This document shows, in pieces, positions 1-5,866 of a DNA stretch of 7,459 nt (the stretch's first letter is position 1; each line of letters starts with the position of its first letter). Under the pieces are notes generated by a model, which saw nothing but the letters and a program-made list of their open reading frames with translations, searched no databases and was not told where the DNA came from. The stretch is from an uncultured Eubacteriales bacterium (GTDB lineage Bacteria > Bacillota > Clostridia > Lachnospirales > CAG-274): assembly GCA_905201505.1 (NCBI GenBank), contig CAJKOJ010000079.1, positions 1 to 7,459 of the forward strand, given 5' to 3'. The translations under genes were made by a program, and so were the position numbers.

Positions 1-45
1 GTATTAATTTAATTATATGAATATATGAAAAAATAATTTATTAAA

Positions 46-80
46 GGAAGACTTTTGTATATAAAAGTCTTTCTTTTTTT
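46..80 (+). terminator. Rho-independent terminator of an upstream gene outside the window
   Basis: An 11-bp stem (left arm 46-56, right arm 63-73, one G-U pair) closes a 6-nt loop and is followed by seven T residues at 74-80. It reads on the + strand and must end a transcript coming from left of the window. All three forward frames meet a stop within the first 20 bases, so no more than a few codons of that gene could be present here. The opposite side lacks a matching tract, so it is probably one-directional. Confidence 0.9.
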
Positions 81-99
81 AGTTTATATGTTTAACTTA

Positions 100-128
100 T
101 TGATTAATTTTTTTTGTAGTGATATAAT
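100..128 (+). promoter_or_regulatory. Sigma-A promoter of the diguanylate cyclase gene
   Basis: A perfect TATAAT -10 box lies at 123-128, preceded by TG at 120-121 (an extended -10). A TTGATT -35 box at 100-105 matches four of six consensus bases, and the spacer is 17 bp. Transcription would start near 135, leaving a leader of only about 26 nt before the chosen ATG. There is no room for a riboswitch. Confidence 0.82.
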
Positions 129-145
129 AAAATAAATATATGGAT

Positions 146-154
146 AAAGGAGGG
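146..154 (+). promoter_or_regulatory. Ribosome binding site that fixes the diguanylate cyclase start
   Basis: AAAGGAGGG is close to a full Shine-Dalgarno sequence and leaves a 6-nt gap to ATG 161. It lies downstream of the alternative ATG at 140 and so rules that start out. Confidence 0.85.
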
Positions 155-160
155 CGTTAT

Positions 161-1972
161 ATGAACAATAAAAAAATTAACAGAATAATATATTTTGTAA
201 TGCTGCCCTTCCTTATTGTAGCTTTAGTTTTGACAACGATTATTATTCTTTCTGCTCAGAAAATTAATTTAGACAATGAAATAAGTGAAATTGTGACAAA
301 AGATTTAGAGGTATGTACAGATAACAAAATATCTGTCTTTAATTTAATTATAAATAAAGCTGAAGAATCTCTTGTTACTATTAATTCAATGGTTAATTCA
401 GGTGAACTGTTATCAGACAAAAGCATACTTAATTATGCCAATGCTATTGATAAAACAAACATATGTGCATATTTTTACAAAAACAAAGAAACTTTGGAAA
501 GTGAAAAACGCTCATATTACATATCAGGTATAGCTGCTGAAAAAATAAATGAGGCAATGGATGGAAAAACAGCGGTTACAGGTATACAAAAAAATATTGG
601 AACTGATGAAGAATTTTTTGAAATATATATGCCGAATATTGTAGATAATGAATTTAAAGGGATAGCAATTGCAAGGGTATATATGAACAGAATATTTAGC
701 GGAATTGAAAAGACGGGATTTTTGGAAAATGTTGCTGAAGTTATAACTGATGACTATGGCAAAATAATATATGAAAGTGCAGAAAGCCGTGAATTAATTG
801 ACAATAATATTCTTGATCTGAAGTCTGACAGTAGATTTGAAAATATACTAAAAAATAACAATGAAAAAGTTGGCTTTGATGAAAAATTAGGGGCTTATGT
901 TGTTATCAAAGATATGGGAATTAATAATTGGAGGTTTGTAAGCACTGTTTGGCCTGATGATGTAAGATTTACTTTTACTAATATTTTTAAAAATATTATT
1001 ATAATTGGAGTAAGCCTTATAGCTTTTACATTAATGTACTCTGTGTTTTTATTCAGTCTTATCTTAAGACAAAGAAAGAAAGCTTACAATATAGAAAGAA
1101 AGTATGTTATGCTTGAGCACTTTACGGATACTATATTGTTTGAGTATGATATTAATAAAGATGTATTGGATTTCACACCTAATGCAAAGGAGAGCCTGTC
1201 TTTAAATAAAACAAGAATAAGAAATGTATCAAAAGTGACAAGGTTTAATACAAAATTGCTTTATCCCGATGATTTGGACAATTTAAAAAATCTATATAAT
1301 AAAGAAATTGAAAATGAAAATAATATTCAAATCAGGTTATTGTTGAAAAGCGGAGAATATGGATGGTTCAATTGTTCAATTAAAGTTGTGAAAGACAAAA
1401 AGGGAAATTTGAATAAAATATTAGGTAAACTTATGGACATAACAGATGAGAGAGCCAGACAATTAGATTTGGAAGAAAAGGCGAACAGAGACGTATTGAC
1501 CGGTATATATAATAAATACGGAGAAAAAGTAATTGGTAATATTTTAAAAGCGGTTAAGGTAGGTACATTTATGATGATAGACTTGGATGATTTTAAGTCT
1601 GTAAATGATACTTATGGGCATAAAGCCGGAGACCTTGCACTTGTAAAGGTTGCTGACATTTTGAAAAGTGTCTTCAGGTCTGCTGATGTTGTTGCGAGAA
1701 CCGGCGGAGACGAATTTATTGCCTTTATGAAAGGAGTAAACAATACAAATATTGCTATAGAAAGAGCCAAAGAAATATTAAGCGAAATGGAAAAGCCTAT
1801 TTTTATAGAAGGTGTGGAAGTGAATATTTCATGCAGTATTGGTATTGCGTTTTCACCAAGTGACGGAACTACTGTATCTGAACTTTATGCTGCAGCAGAC
1901 AGGGCTATGTACCAAATAAAAAATAGAAGTAAGAGCAGCTATGCAATATATAGACATGGTGCTGATGAGTAA
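161..1972 (+). CDS. Membrane-bound diguanylate cyclase (Cache-like sensor, PAS, GGDEF)
   Basis: This 603-residue protein should make cyclic-di-GMP from two GTP at the inner face of the membrane. It has a membrane segment at about residues 9-31, a roughly 245-residue external region resembling a double-Cache sensor, and a second membrane segment at about 279-302. A PAS domain follows (about 317-430) and then a GGDEF domain (about 440-598). The signature is GGDEF at 515-519. Asp474 in MIDLDDFK fits the metal ligand, and RSAD at 506-509, five residues before GGDEF, fits the inhibitory RxxD site. The catalytic domain therefore looks active and subject to product inhibition. I chose ATG 161 because AAAGGAGGG lies 6 nt upstream; the in-frame ATG at 140 has no such site and sits only a few bases after the predicted transcription start. 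The gene is transcribed alone, between its own promoter and terminator. The ligand of the external domain is unknown. Confidence 0.93.
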   Translation: MNNKKINRIIYFVMLPFLIVALVLTTIIILSAQKINLDNEISEIVTKDLEVCTDNKISVFNLIINKAEESLVTINSMVNSGELLSDKSILNYANAIDKTNICAYFYKNKETLESEKRSYYISGIAAEKINEAMDGKTAVTGIQKNIGTDEEFFEIYMPNIVDNEFKGIAIARVYMNRIFSGIEKTGFLENVAEVITDDYGKIIYESAESRELIDNNILDLKSDSRFENILKNNNEKVGFDEKLGAYVVIKDMGINNWRFVSTVWPDDVRFTFTNIFKNIIIIGVSLIAFTLMYSVFLFSLILRQRKKAYNIERKYVMLEHFTDTILFEYDINKDVLDFTPNAKESLSLNKTRIRNVSKVTRFNTKLLYPDDLDNLKNLYNKEIENENNIQIRLLLKSGEYGWFNCSIKVVKDKKGNLNKILGKLMDITDERARQLDLEEKANRDVLTGIYNKYGEKVIGNILKAVKVGTFMMIDLDDFKSVNDTYGHKAGDLALVKVADILKSVFRSADVVARTGGDEFIAFMKGVNNTNIAIERAKEILSEMEKPIFIEGVEVNISCSIGIAFSPSDGTTVSELYAAADRAMYQIKNRSKSSYAIYRHGADE

Positions 1973-2006
1973 TATGATAACTTAGGTGTTTAAACAGAAA
2001 TATTAA

Positions 2007-2031
2007 TTACATATATGATTTATGTATGTAA
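2007..2031 (+). other. Hairpin in the 3' untranslated region of the cyclase gene
   Basis: Bases 2007-2016 can pair with 2022-2031 in ten consecutive pairs (one G-U) around a 5-nt loop. No T tract follows, so it is not a terminator by itself. It lies 34 nt after the cyclase stop codon and 20 nt before the true terminator. It might stabilise the 3' end of the transcript. In such AT-rich DNA a chance origin is also plausible. Confidence 0.35.
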
Positions 2032-2050
2032 ACTAGAATTATAGACAAAC

Positions 2051-2080
2051 AGAGAGGTGTAAAGATTGCACCTCTTTTTT
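2051..2080 (+). terminator. Rho-independent terminator after the diguanylate cyclase gene
   Basis: AGAGGTG at 2053-2059 pairs perfectly with CACCTCT at 2069-2075. The stem can be extended by an A-T and wobble pairs on either side. A run of six T residues (2075-2080) completes the signal. It separates the cyclase gene from the miaB promoter that begins 15 nt downstream. Confidence 0.9.
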
Positions 2081-2095
2081 GTGTATAAATTACCT

Positions 2096-2124
2096 TTGCA
2101 TTAGTATAAAGTATATGTTATAAT
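2096..2124 (+). promoter_or_regulatory. Sigma-A promoter of the miaB operon
   Basis: A perfect TATAAT lies at 2119-2124 with an extended TG at 2116-2117. The -35 box is weak: TTGCAT at 2096-2101 (17-bp spacer), or TTTGCA at 2095-2100 (18-bp spacer). The extended -10 probably compensates. The start would be near 2131, giving a leader of about 38 nt. Confidence 0.75.
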
Positions 2125-2155
2125 TGCTATGTTAATATGAGGTAATTATATTTGC

Positions 2156-2160
2156 GGAGG
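2156..2160 (+). promoter_or_regulatory. Ribosome binding site supporting the GTG start of miaB
   Basis: GGAGG ends 8 nt before the GTG at 2169. The first in-frame ATG after it (2223) has only a weak CAGGAA upstream, so GTG is the preferred start. Confidence 0.8.
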
Positions 2161-2168
2161 ATAATAAA

Positions 2169-3590
2169 GTGGAGAGAAATAACAATGTTTCTGCTGAAGA
2201 GCTTAAAAGACAGCAGGAATTTATGGAAAAGATAAAAGAAATAAATGAAGAATTTTACAATAAAAACGGCAGAAGAAAGAAAATGCATATTACAACATTT
2301 GGCTGCCAGATGAATGCTCATGATTCTGAAAAGCTTCTTGGTATGTTAAAGGAAATGGGGTATGAAGAGGCGGCTGAGGAAAAAGATGCAGATTTTATTA
2401 TATACAATACTTGTTGTGTGAGAGAAAATGCCGAAAACAAAGTGTATGGGAATTTAGGTTATTTAAAACATCAGAAAAAGGAAAATCCTGATATGAAAAT
2501 TGCTTTATGCGGGTGTATGATGCAGCAGGATATTGTGCTTCAGACTATAAAAGATAAGTATAAGCACGTTGATATTGTTTTTGGTACATTTAATTTGTAC
2601 AAGCTTGCTGAGCTTATGTACATAAATATGGAAACTAAATCACCTGTATTTGATATATGGCAGGAACATGGCGAAATAGTTGAAGATTTGCCTACTATAA
2701 GACATTTTAAATACAAGGCAAGTGTAAATATAATGTTTGGCTGTAATAATTTTTGCTCTTACTGTATTGTGCCGTATGTGAGAGGAAGAGAGAGAAGCCG
2801 CTGCTCATACGATATTATAAATGAGATTAAAGCTCTTGCAGCTGATGGTGTAAAAGAAATTACACTTCTTGGTCAGAATGTAAACAGTTATGGAAAAGGA
2901 CTTGAAGAAAATATTACATTTGCAAAGCTTTTAAGAATGGTAAATGAGATTGACGGAATTGAGCGAATACGATTTATGACTTCACATCCAAAGGATTTGA
3001 GTGATGAACTTATTTATGCAATGAGAGACTGTGGTAAGGTTTGTAACCACATTCATTTGCCTTTCCAAGCAGGAAACAATGAAATATTAAATAAAATGAA
3101 CAGACGCTATACTAAGGAGCATTATCTTGACTTAGTTGCAAAGATAAGAAAGGAAATACCAGATGTTGCTATAACAACTGACATTATAGTGGGATTCCCG
3201 GGGGAAACAGCCGAGCAGGTAGACGATACTATTGATGTAATAAATAAGGCAAGGTTTAACGGTGCATTTACATTTATATATTCAAAAAGAACAGGTACAC
3301 CTGCTGCTATAATGGAAAATCAAGTCCCTGAAAAAGAGGTTAAGGCTAACTTTAACAGAGTGCTTGAAGCTCTTAATCCTATTATATATGAACTTAATTG
3401 TAAAAAGGTTGGAAAAGTATACAAGGTTATGGCTGATGATGTAAGCACTAGTGATGACAGCTTTATTACAGGCAGGCTTGAGGATAATTCACTTGTACAT
3501 TTTAAAGGTGACAAATCAATGATTGGCGGCATTTTTGATGTTAAGATTACAGACTGCAAAACTTTTTATCTGATTGGTGAGATAGTATAA
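2169..3590 (+). CDS. miaB: tRNA-2-methylthio-N6-dimethylallyladenosine synthase MiaB
   Basis: MiaB is a cytosolic radical-SAM methylthiotransferase that turns i6A at position 37 of tRNAs into ms2i6A. The 473-residue protein has all three expected domains. The N-terminal methylthiotransferase domain (about 40-160) carries probable auxiliary cluster cysteines Cys46 (FGCQMN), Cys82 (NTCCVRENAE) and Cys116 (CGCMMQ). The radical-SAM core carries the cluster motif CNNFCSYC (Cys192, Cys196, Cys199) within a MiaB-like context ending in VPYVRGRERSR. A TRAM RNA-binding domain spans about 408-473, with TGRLEDN and VHFKGD. The NTC and VRGRERSR contexts favour MiaB over its paralogues MtaB and RimO. The extra cysteines Cys83 and Cys114 beside cluster ligands have no assigned role. 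It is first in a three-gene operon, starts with GTG, and its stop codon lies 1 nt before the next start. A mutS gene, a common clostridial neighbour, does not follow it here. Confidence 0.96.
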   Translation: MERNNNVSAEELKRQQEFMEKIKEINEEFYNKNGRRKKMHITTFGCQMNAHDSEKLLGMLKEMGYEEAAEEKDADFIIYNTCCVRENAENKVYGNLGYLKHQKKENPDMKIALCGCMMQQDIVLQTIKDKYKHVDIVFGTFNLYKLAELMYINMETKSPVFDIWQEHGEIVEDLPTIRHFKYKASVNIMFGCNNFCSYCIVPYVRGRERSRCSYDIINEIKALAADGVKEITLLGQNVNSYGKGLEENITFAKLLRMVNEIDGIERIRFMTSHPKDLSDELIYAMRDCGKVCNHIHLPFQAGNNEILNKMNRRYTKEHYLDLVAKIRKEIPDVAITTDIIVGFPGETAEQVDDTIDVINKARFNGAFTFIYSKRTGTPAAIMENQVPEKEVKANFNRVLEALNPIIYELNCKKVGKVYKVMADDVSTSDDSFITGRLEDNSLVHFKGDKSMIGGIFDVKITDCKTFYLIGEIV

Positions 3591-3591
3591 A

Positions 3592-4950
3592 ATGAAAAGG
3601 ATTACAGCTTTATTTTTATTTTTTATATGTATATTGTCGTTTAATGTTTATGGTGCTGAAAGTATAAATGTAATTGTTGACGGAATAAACATATCATTTA
3701 GTGATGCTACGCCTCAGGTAATCAGCGGCAGAACAATGGTACCTGTAAGAGCTATATTTGAGGCTATAGGTGCAGATGTAATTTGGGAATCTGAAGAAGA
3801 GAAGATAACAGCTGTCAAGGGAAAAGATACACTTATAATGACATTAAACAGCCGTATAATTTATACAAATGGCAGCAGGTCAGAAATGGACTGTGAACCT
3901 GAAGTTATTAATGGCAGAACATTTATACCTGCAAGATATGCTGTTGAAGCTTTTGGCTATAGTGTGAGCTGGAACAGTGAAAATAAGAGCGTCATTATAA
4001 AAAGCGGCGGGAATGATGTCAGAGTGCATTTTATTGATGTTGGACAGGGTGATTGCACTATAATTGATGACAATGGTCATTGCATGGTAATTGACGGAGG
4101 AGAAAGTGAAAACGGTGATAAAATTGTAAACTATATTAAGGGTCTTGGTATAAATGAAATAGACTATATAATAGCAACGCATCCCCATGCTGACCATATC
4201 GGAGGTCTATGTAATGTTATAAGCTCTTTTAAGGTTAGTAACATTATTATGCCTGATGCTGTTTCTTCATCAAAGGCATTTGAAAATTTGCTGAGTGCTG
4301 CTGAAAAAAGTAATGCTGAAGTTATAAAAGCTGAGGCCGGAAATAAATATAAGCTGGGACTTTCGGAATTTACCGTTATTGGTCCTGTAAAGCCTGATGA
4401 AAACCTAAATAACAATTCTGTTGTTATAAAACTTGTGTATGGAAATAACAGTATTTTATTTACCGGGGATGCAGAAAAAGAAGAAGAAAATGATATTATA
4501 AATGCCGGGGCTGATATTTCCTCTGAAGTTTTAAAAGTTGGGCATCACGGCAGTACAACTTCAACAAGCGATGAGTTTGTTAACAAAGCAAATCCAAGGT
4601 ATGCTGTGATATGTGTTGGTAAAAATAACAGTTACTCTCATCCGTCATCAGATATAATTACAAAACTTGAGAAATTGGGAGTGAGCATATACAGAACTGA
4701 TACAATGGGAAATATAGATATGACCCTTGACGGGAATAATGTCAGTGTTGTAACGTATAGAGAGAAGAGCACAATAAACATTGCAGAAGGAGTGAAATAT
4801 GTACTAAATACATTAAGTAAAAAAGTGCATAAACCAAACTGCAGTGCTGTAAGTAAAATAAGTGATAAAAACAGAGTGAGCTACAGCGGTGATTTAGATG
4901 AACTTATAGAAGAAGGGTATAGTGCATGCGGAATATGCAGACCTTTCTAA
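3592..4950 (+). CDS. Secreted ComEC-like metallo-beta-lactamase hydrolase with copper-amine-oxidase-N domain
   Basis: The 452-residue protein starts with a signal peptide (residues 1 to about 21: KR, a hydrophobic run, then VYGA) and should act outside the membrane. A copper amine oxidase N-terminal-like domain (about 26-138) contains two related units with GRTMVPVRAIFEAIG and GRTFIPARYAVEAFG, 62 residues apart. This domain is usually a cell-surface module rather than an oxidase. A metallo-beta-lactamase fold of the ComEC/Rec2 soluble type follows (about 143-390). It has FIDVGQGD (147-154), the metal motif HPHADH (197-202), TGD (291-293), VGHHGS (316-321) and a late SYSHPS histidine (350). 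The C-terminus (about 402-452) resembles Ada-like zinc modules, with His413, Cys417, Cys446 and Cys449. No ComEC channel segments are present, so it is not a DNA translocase. A nuclease or phosphodiesterase role is inferred only. It probably depends on translational coupling: its start is 1 nt after the miaB stop, with only GGTGAG as a ribosome site. Confidence 0.9.
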   Translation: MKRITALFLFFICILSFNVYGAESINVIVDGINISFSDATPQVISGRTMVPVRAIFEAIGADVIWESEEEKITAVKGKDTLIMTLNSRIIYTNGSRSEMDCEPEVINGRTFIPARYAVEAFGYSVSWNSENKSVIIKSGGNDVRVHFIDVGQGDCTIIDDNGHCMVIDGGESENGDKIVNYIKGLGINEIDYIIATHPHADHIGGLCNVISSFKVSNIIMPDAVSSSKAFENLLSAAEKSNAEVIKAEAGNKYKLGLSEFTVIGPVKPDENLNNNSVVIKLVYGNNSILFTGDAEKEEENDIINAGADISSEVLKVGHHGSTTSTSDEFVNKANPRYAVICVGKNNSYSHPSSDIITKLEKLGVSIYRTDTMGNIDMTLDGNNVSVVTYREKSTINIAEGVKYVLNTLSKKVHKPNCSAVSKISDKNRVSYSGDLDELIEEGYSACGICRPF

Positions 4951-4956
4951 AGGAAG
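4951..4956 (+). promoter_or_regulatory. Ribosome binding site that decides the DUF3006 start
   Basis: AGGAAG is followed by two adjacent in-frame ATG codons. The gap is 4 nt to ATG 4961 and 7 nt to ATG 4964, so the second fits better. The more upstream ATG at 4922 lies inside the preceding gene without its own site. Confidence 0.65.
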
Positions 4957-4963
4957 TGTAATG

Positions 4964-5173
4964 ATGTATATAATTGACAGAATTGAAGAAGGTTTTGCTG
5001 TAATATATGATGATGATAAAATTATAAATATTATGGCTGATGAAATAAAGGGAAACGTAAGAGAAGGGGCTGTTTTAGTTAAAGGGGAAAATGGGTTTAT
5101 TGTTGATGATGAGGAAACTCAAAAAAGATTTGATGATGCAAGAAAAAGGCTTGATAAGTTGTTTGGGAGATAA
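4964..5173 (+). CDS. Small DUF3006 family protein
   Basis: This 69-residue acidic protein matches the DUF3006 pattern: an opening YIIDRIEEGFAVIYDDD, a central segment ending in REGAVLV, and a charged helical tail with EETQKRFDDARKRLDKLF. The first part is probably a small beta barrel-like fold and the end a helix. There is no signal peptide or membrane segment, so it should stay in the cytosol. Genes of this family are often found beside ComEC-like metallo-beta-lactamase genes, as here, where the gap is 13 nt. It closes the miaB operon 39 nt before the terminator. Its biochemical role is unknown. The start may be 4961, adding one methionine. Confidence 0.85.
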   Translation: MYIIDRIEEGFAVIYDDDKIINIMADEIKGNVREGAVLVKGENGFIVDDEETQKRFDDARKRLDKLFGR

Positions 5174-5212
5174 TTTGAAATTTTATGTGCTAAAGTTTAT
5201 CCTATATATTTT

Positions 5213-5241
5213 AAAAGAATGGTTTCTGCCGTTCTTTTTTT
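5213..5241 (+). terminator. Rho-independent terminator of the miaB operon
   Basis: Bases 5213-5222 pair with 5229-5238 over a 6-nt loop. The core is AGAATGG with CCGTTCT, which includes one G-U pair, and A-T pairs extend it into the T tract (5235-5241). It lies between the DUF3006 gene and the greA promoter. Confidence 0.87.
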
Positions 5242-5291
5242 GTATAATAAATCATACAAGAGGTAATATACTAAGACAAATAAAAATATAA

Positions 5292-5320
5292 TTGACTTTT
5301 GATATGTAATCTAGTATAAT
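5292..5320 (+). promoter_or_regulatory. Strong sigma-A promoter of greA-lysS
   Basis: The -35 box TTGACT at 5292-5297 matches five of six consensus bases. The -10 box TATAAT at 5315-5320 is perfect and the spacer is 17 bp. It is the best promoter in the window, as expected for housekeeping genes. Transcription should start near 5327, giving a leader of about 48 nt. Confidence 0.9.
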
Positions 5321-5331
5321 TGTTTAGATTG

Positions 5332-5347
5332 ATAGTAGGGTTACTAT
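5332..5347 (+). other. Small hairpin in the greA leader
   Basis: ATAGTA at 5332-5337 is a perfect inverted repeat of TACTAT at 5342-5347, with a GGGT loop. It sits near the predicted 5' end of the greA-lysS transcript, 12 nt before the ribosome binding site (AAGGAG, 5360-5365). It could protect the 5' end or be an operator half-site. A 6-bp AT-rich stem may also be chance. Confidence 0.3.
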
Positions 5348-5374
5348 GCAAATTTTTATAAGGAGCGATTTATA

Positions 5375-5851
5375 ATGGCTGAGGAGAAGAAAATAATTTT
5401 AACCAGTGCCGGTTTGGCAAATTTGGAAGAAGAGTTGGAGAACCTTAAGGTTGTAAGACGTAAAGAAGTTGCAGCCAAGATTAAGGAAGCCAGAGCACAG
5501 GGTGACTTATCAGAAAATGCTGAATATGATGCTGCTAAAGAAGAGCAGGCTGAAATAGAGGCTAGAATTGCTACAATTGAAAAAATGTTCAGAAACGTTG
5601 AGATAATTGACGAAGATGAGCTTAACACAGGCAAGGTAAATCTTGGAAACAAGGTTACTGTATATGATGAAGAATTTGAAGAAGAAATTACTTATACTAT
5701 TGTAGGACCTGCAGAAGCCGATCCTGCCGGAATGAAACTGTCAAATGAATCACCTCTGGGTATGGCTCTTATGGGTCACAGTGTTGGTGATGTTGTTGAA
5801 AATAATGCACCTGATGGTGTTTTGAAGTTTAAGATAATAGAAATTCAGTAA
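5375..5851 (+). CDS. greA: Transcription elongation factor GreA
   Basis: GreA enters the secondary channel of backtracked RNA polymerase and stimulates cleavage of the nascent RNA so that elongation can resume. The 158-residue length is typical. The N-terminal coiled coil (about 10-75) carries the tip motif GDLSENAEYD (43-52), whose Asp44 and Glu47 correspond to the acidic residues that hold the catalytic magnesium. The C-terminal FKBP-like domain (about 85-158) has the expected SPLG motif (126-129) and the ALMGHSVGD segment. The start is supported by AAGGAG 9 nt upstream. It is the first gene after a strong promoter and lies 15 nt before lysS, so the two are co-transcribed. Confidence 0.97.
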   Translation: MAEEKKIILTSAGLANLEEELENLKVVRRKEVAAKIKEARAQGDLSENAEYDAAKEEQAEIEARIATIEKMFRNVEIIDEDELNTGKVNLGNKVTVYDEEFEEEITYTIVGPAEADPAGMKLSNESPLGMALMGHSVGDVVENNAPDGVLKFKIIEIQ

Positions 5852-5852
5852 T

Positions 5853-5858
5853 AGGGAG
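5853..5858 (+). promoter_or_regulatory. Ribosome binding site that decides the lysS start
   Basis: AGGGAG is 8 nt from ATG 5867 but only 2 nt from the in-frame TTG at 5861. This makes the ATG the true start. Confidence 0.8.
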
Positions 5859-5866
5859 ATTTGATT

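Noticed and set aside
140..160. Earlier ATG for the diguanylate cyclase, adding seven residues
   Set aside because: It lies about five bases after the predicted transcription start and has no ribosome binding site, while ATG 161 has AAAGGAGGG at ideal distance.
81..160. Possible c-di-GMP riboswitch upstream of the cyclase gene
   Set aside because: Only about 26 nt separate the predicted transcription start from the ATG, which is too short for a GEMM-type riboswitch.
2127..2321. Reverse-strand 64-codon frame across the miaB promoter and start
   Set aside because: Its content is low-complexity Phe/Leu-rich protein from AT-rich DNA, and it overlaps the well-supported miaB start region.
3880..4415. 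Two reverse-strand open frames (3880-4197 and 4164-4415)
   Set aside because: Both lie wholly inside the hydrolase gene, whose conserved motifs are read on the + strand. Neither shows a recognisable family.
5242..5248. TATAAT just after the miaB operon terminator as a second greA promoter
   Set aside because: The matching -35 position falls inside the terminator stem with no TTGACA-like sequence. The promoter at 5292-5320 is far better.
5091..5291. Forward 66-codon open frame overlapping the DUF3006 gene end
   Set aside because: It runs through the terminator at 5213-5241 and into the greA promoter region, has no ribosome site, and its first part is an out-of-frame reading of the DUF3006 gene.
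5356..5652. Reverse-strand open frame of 98 codons over greA
   Set aside because: It is the antisense reading of the greA coiled-coil region. Its serine- and leucine-rich composition is what the reverse of a Glu/Lys-rich helix gives.
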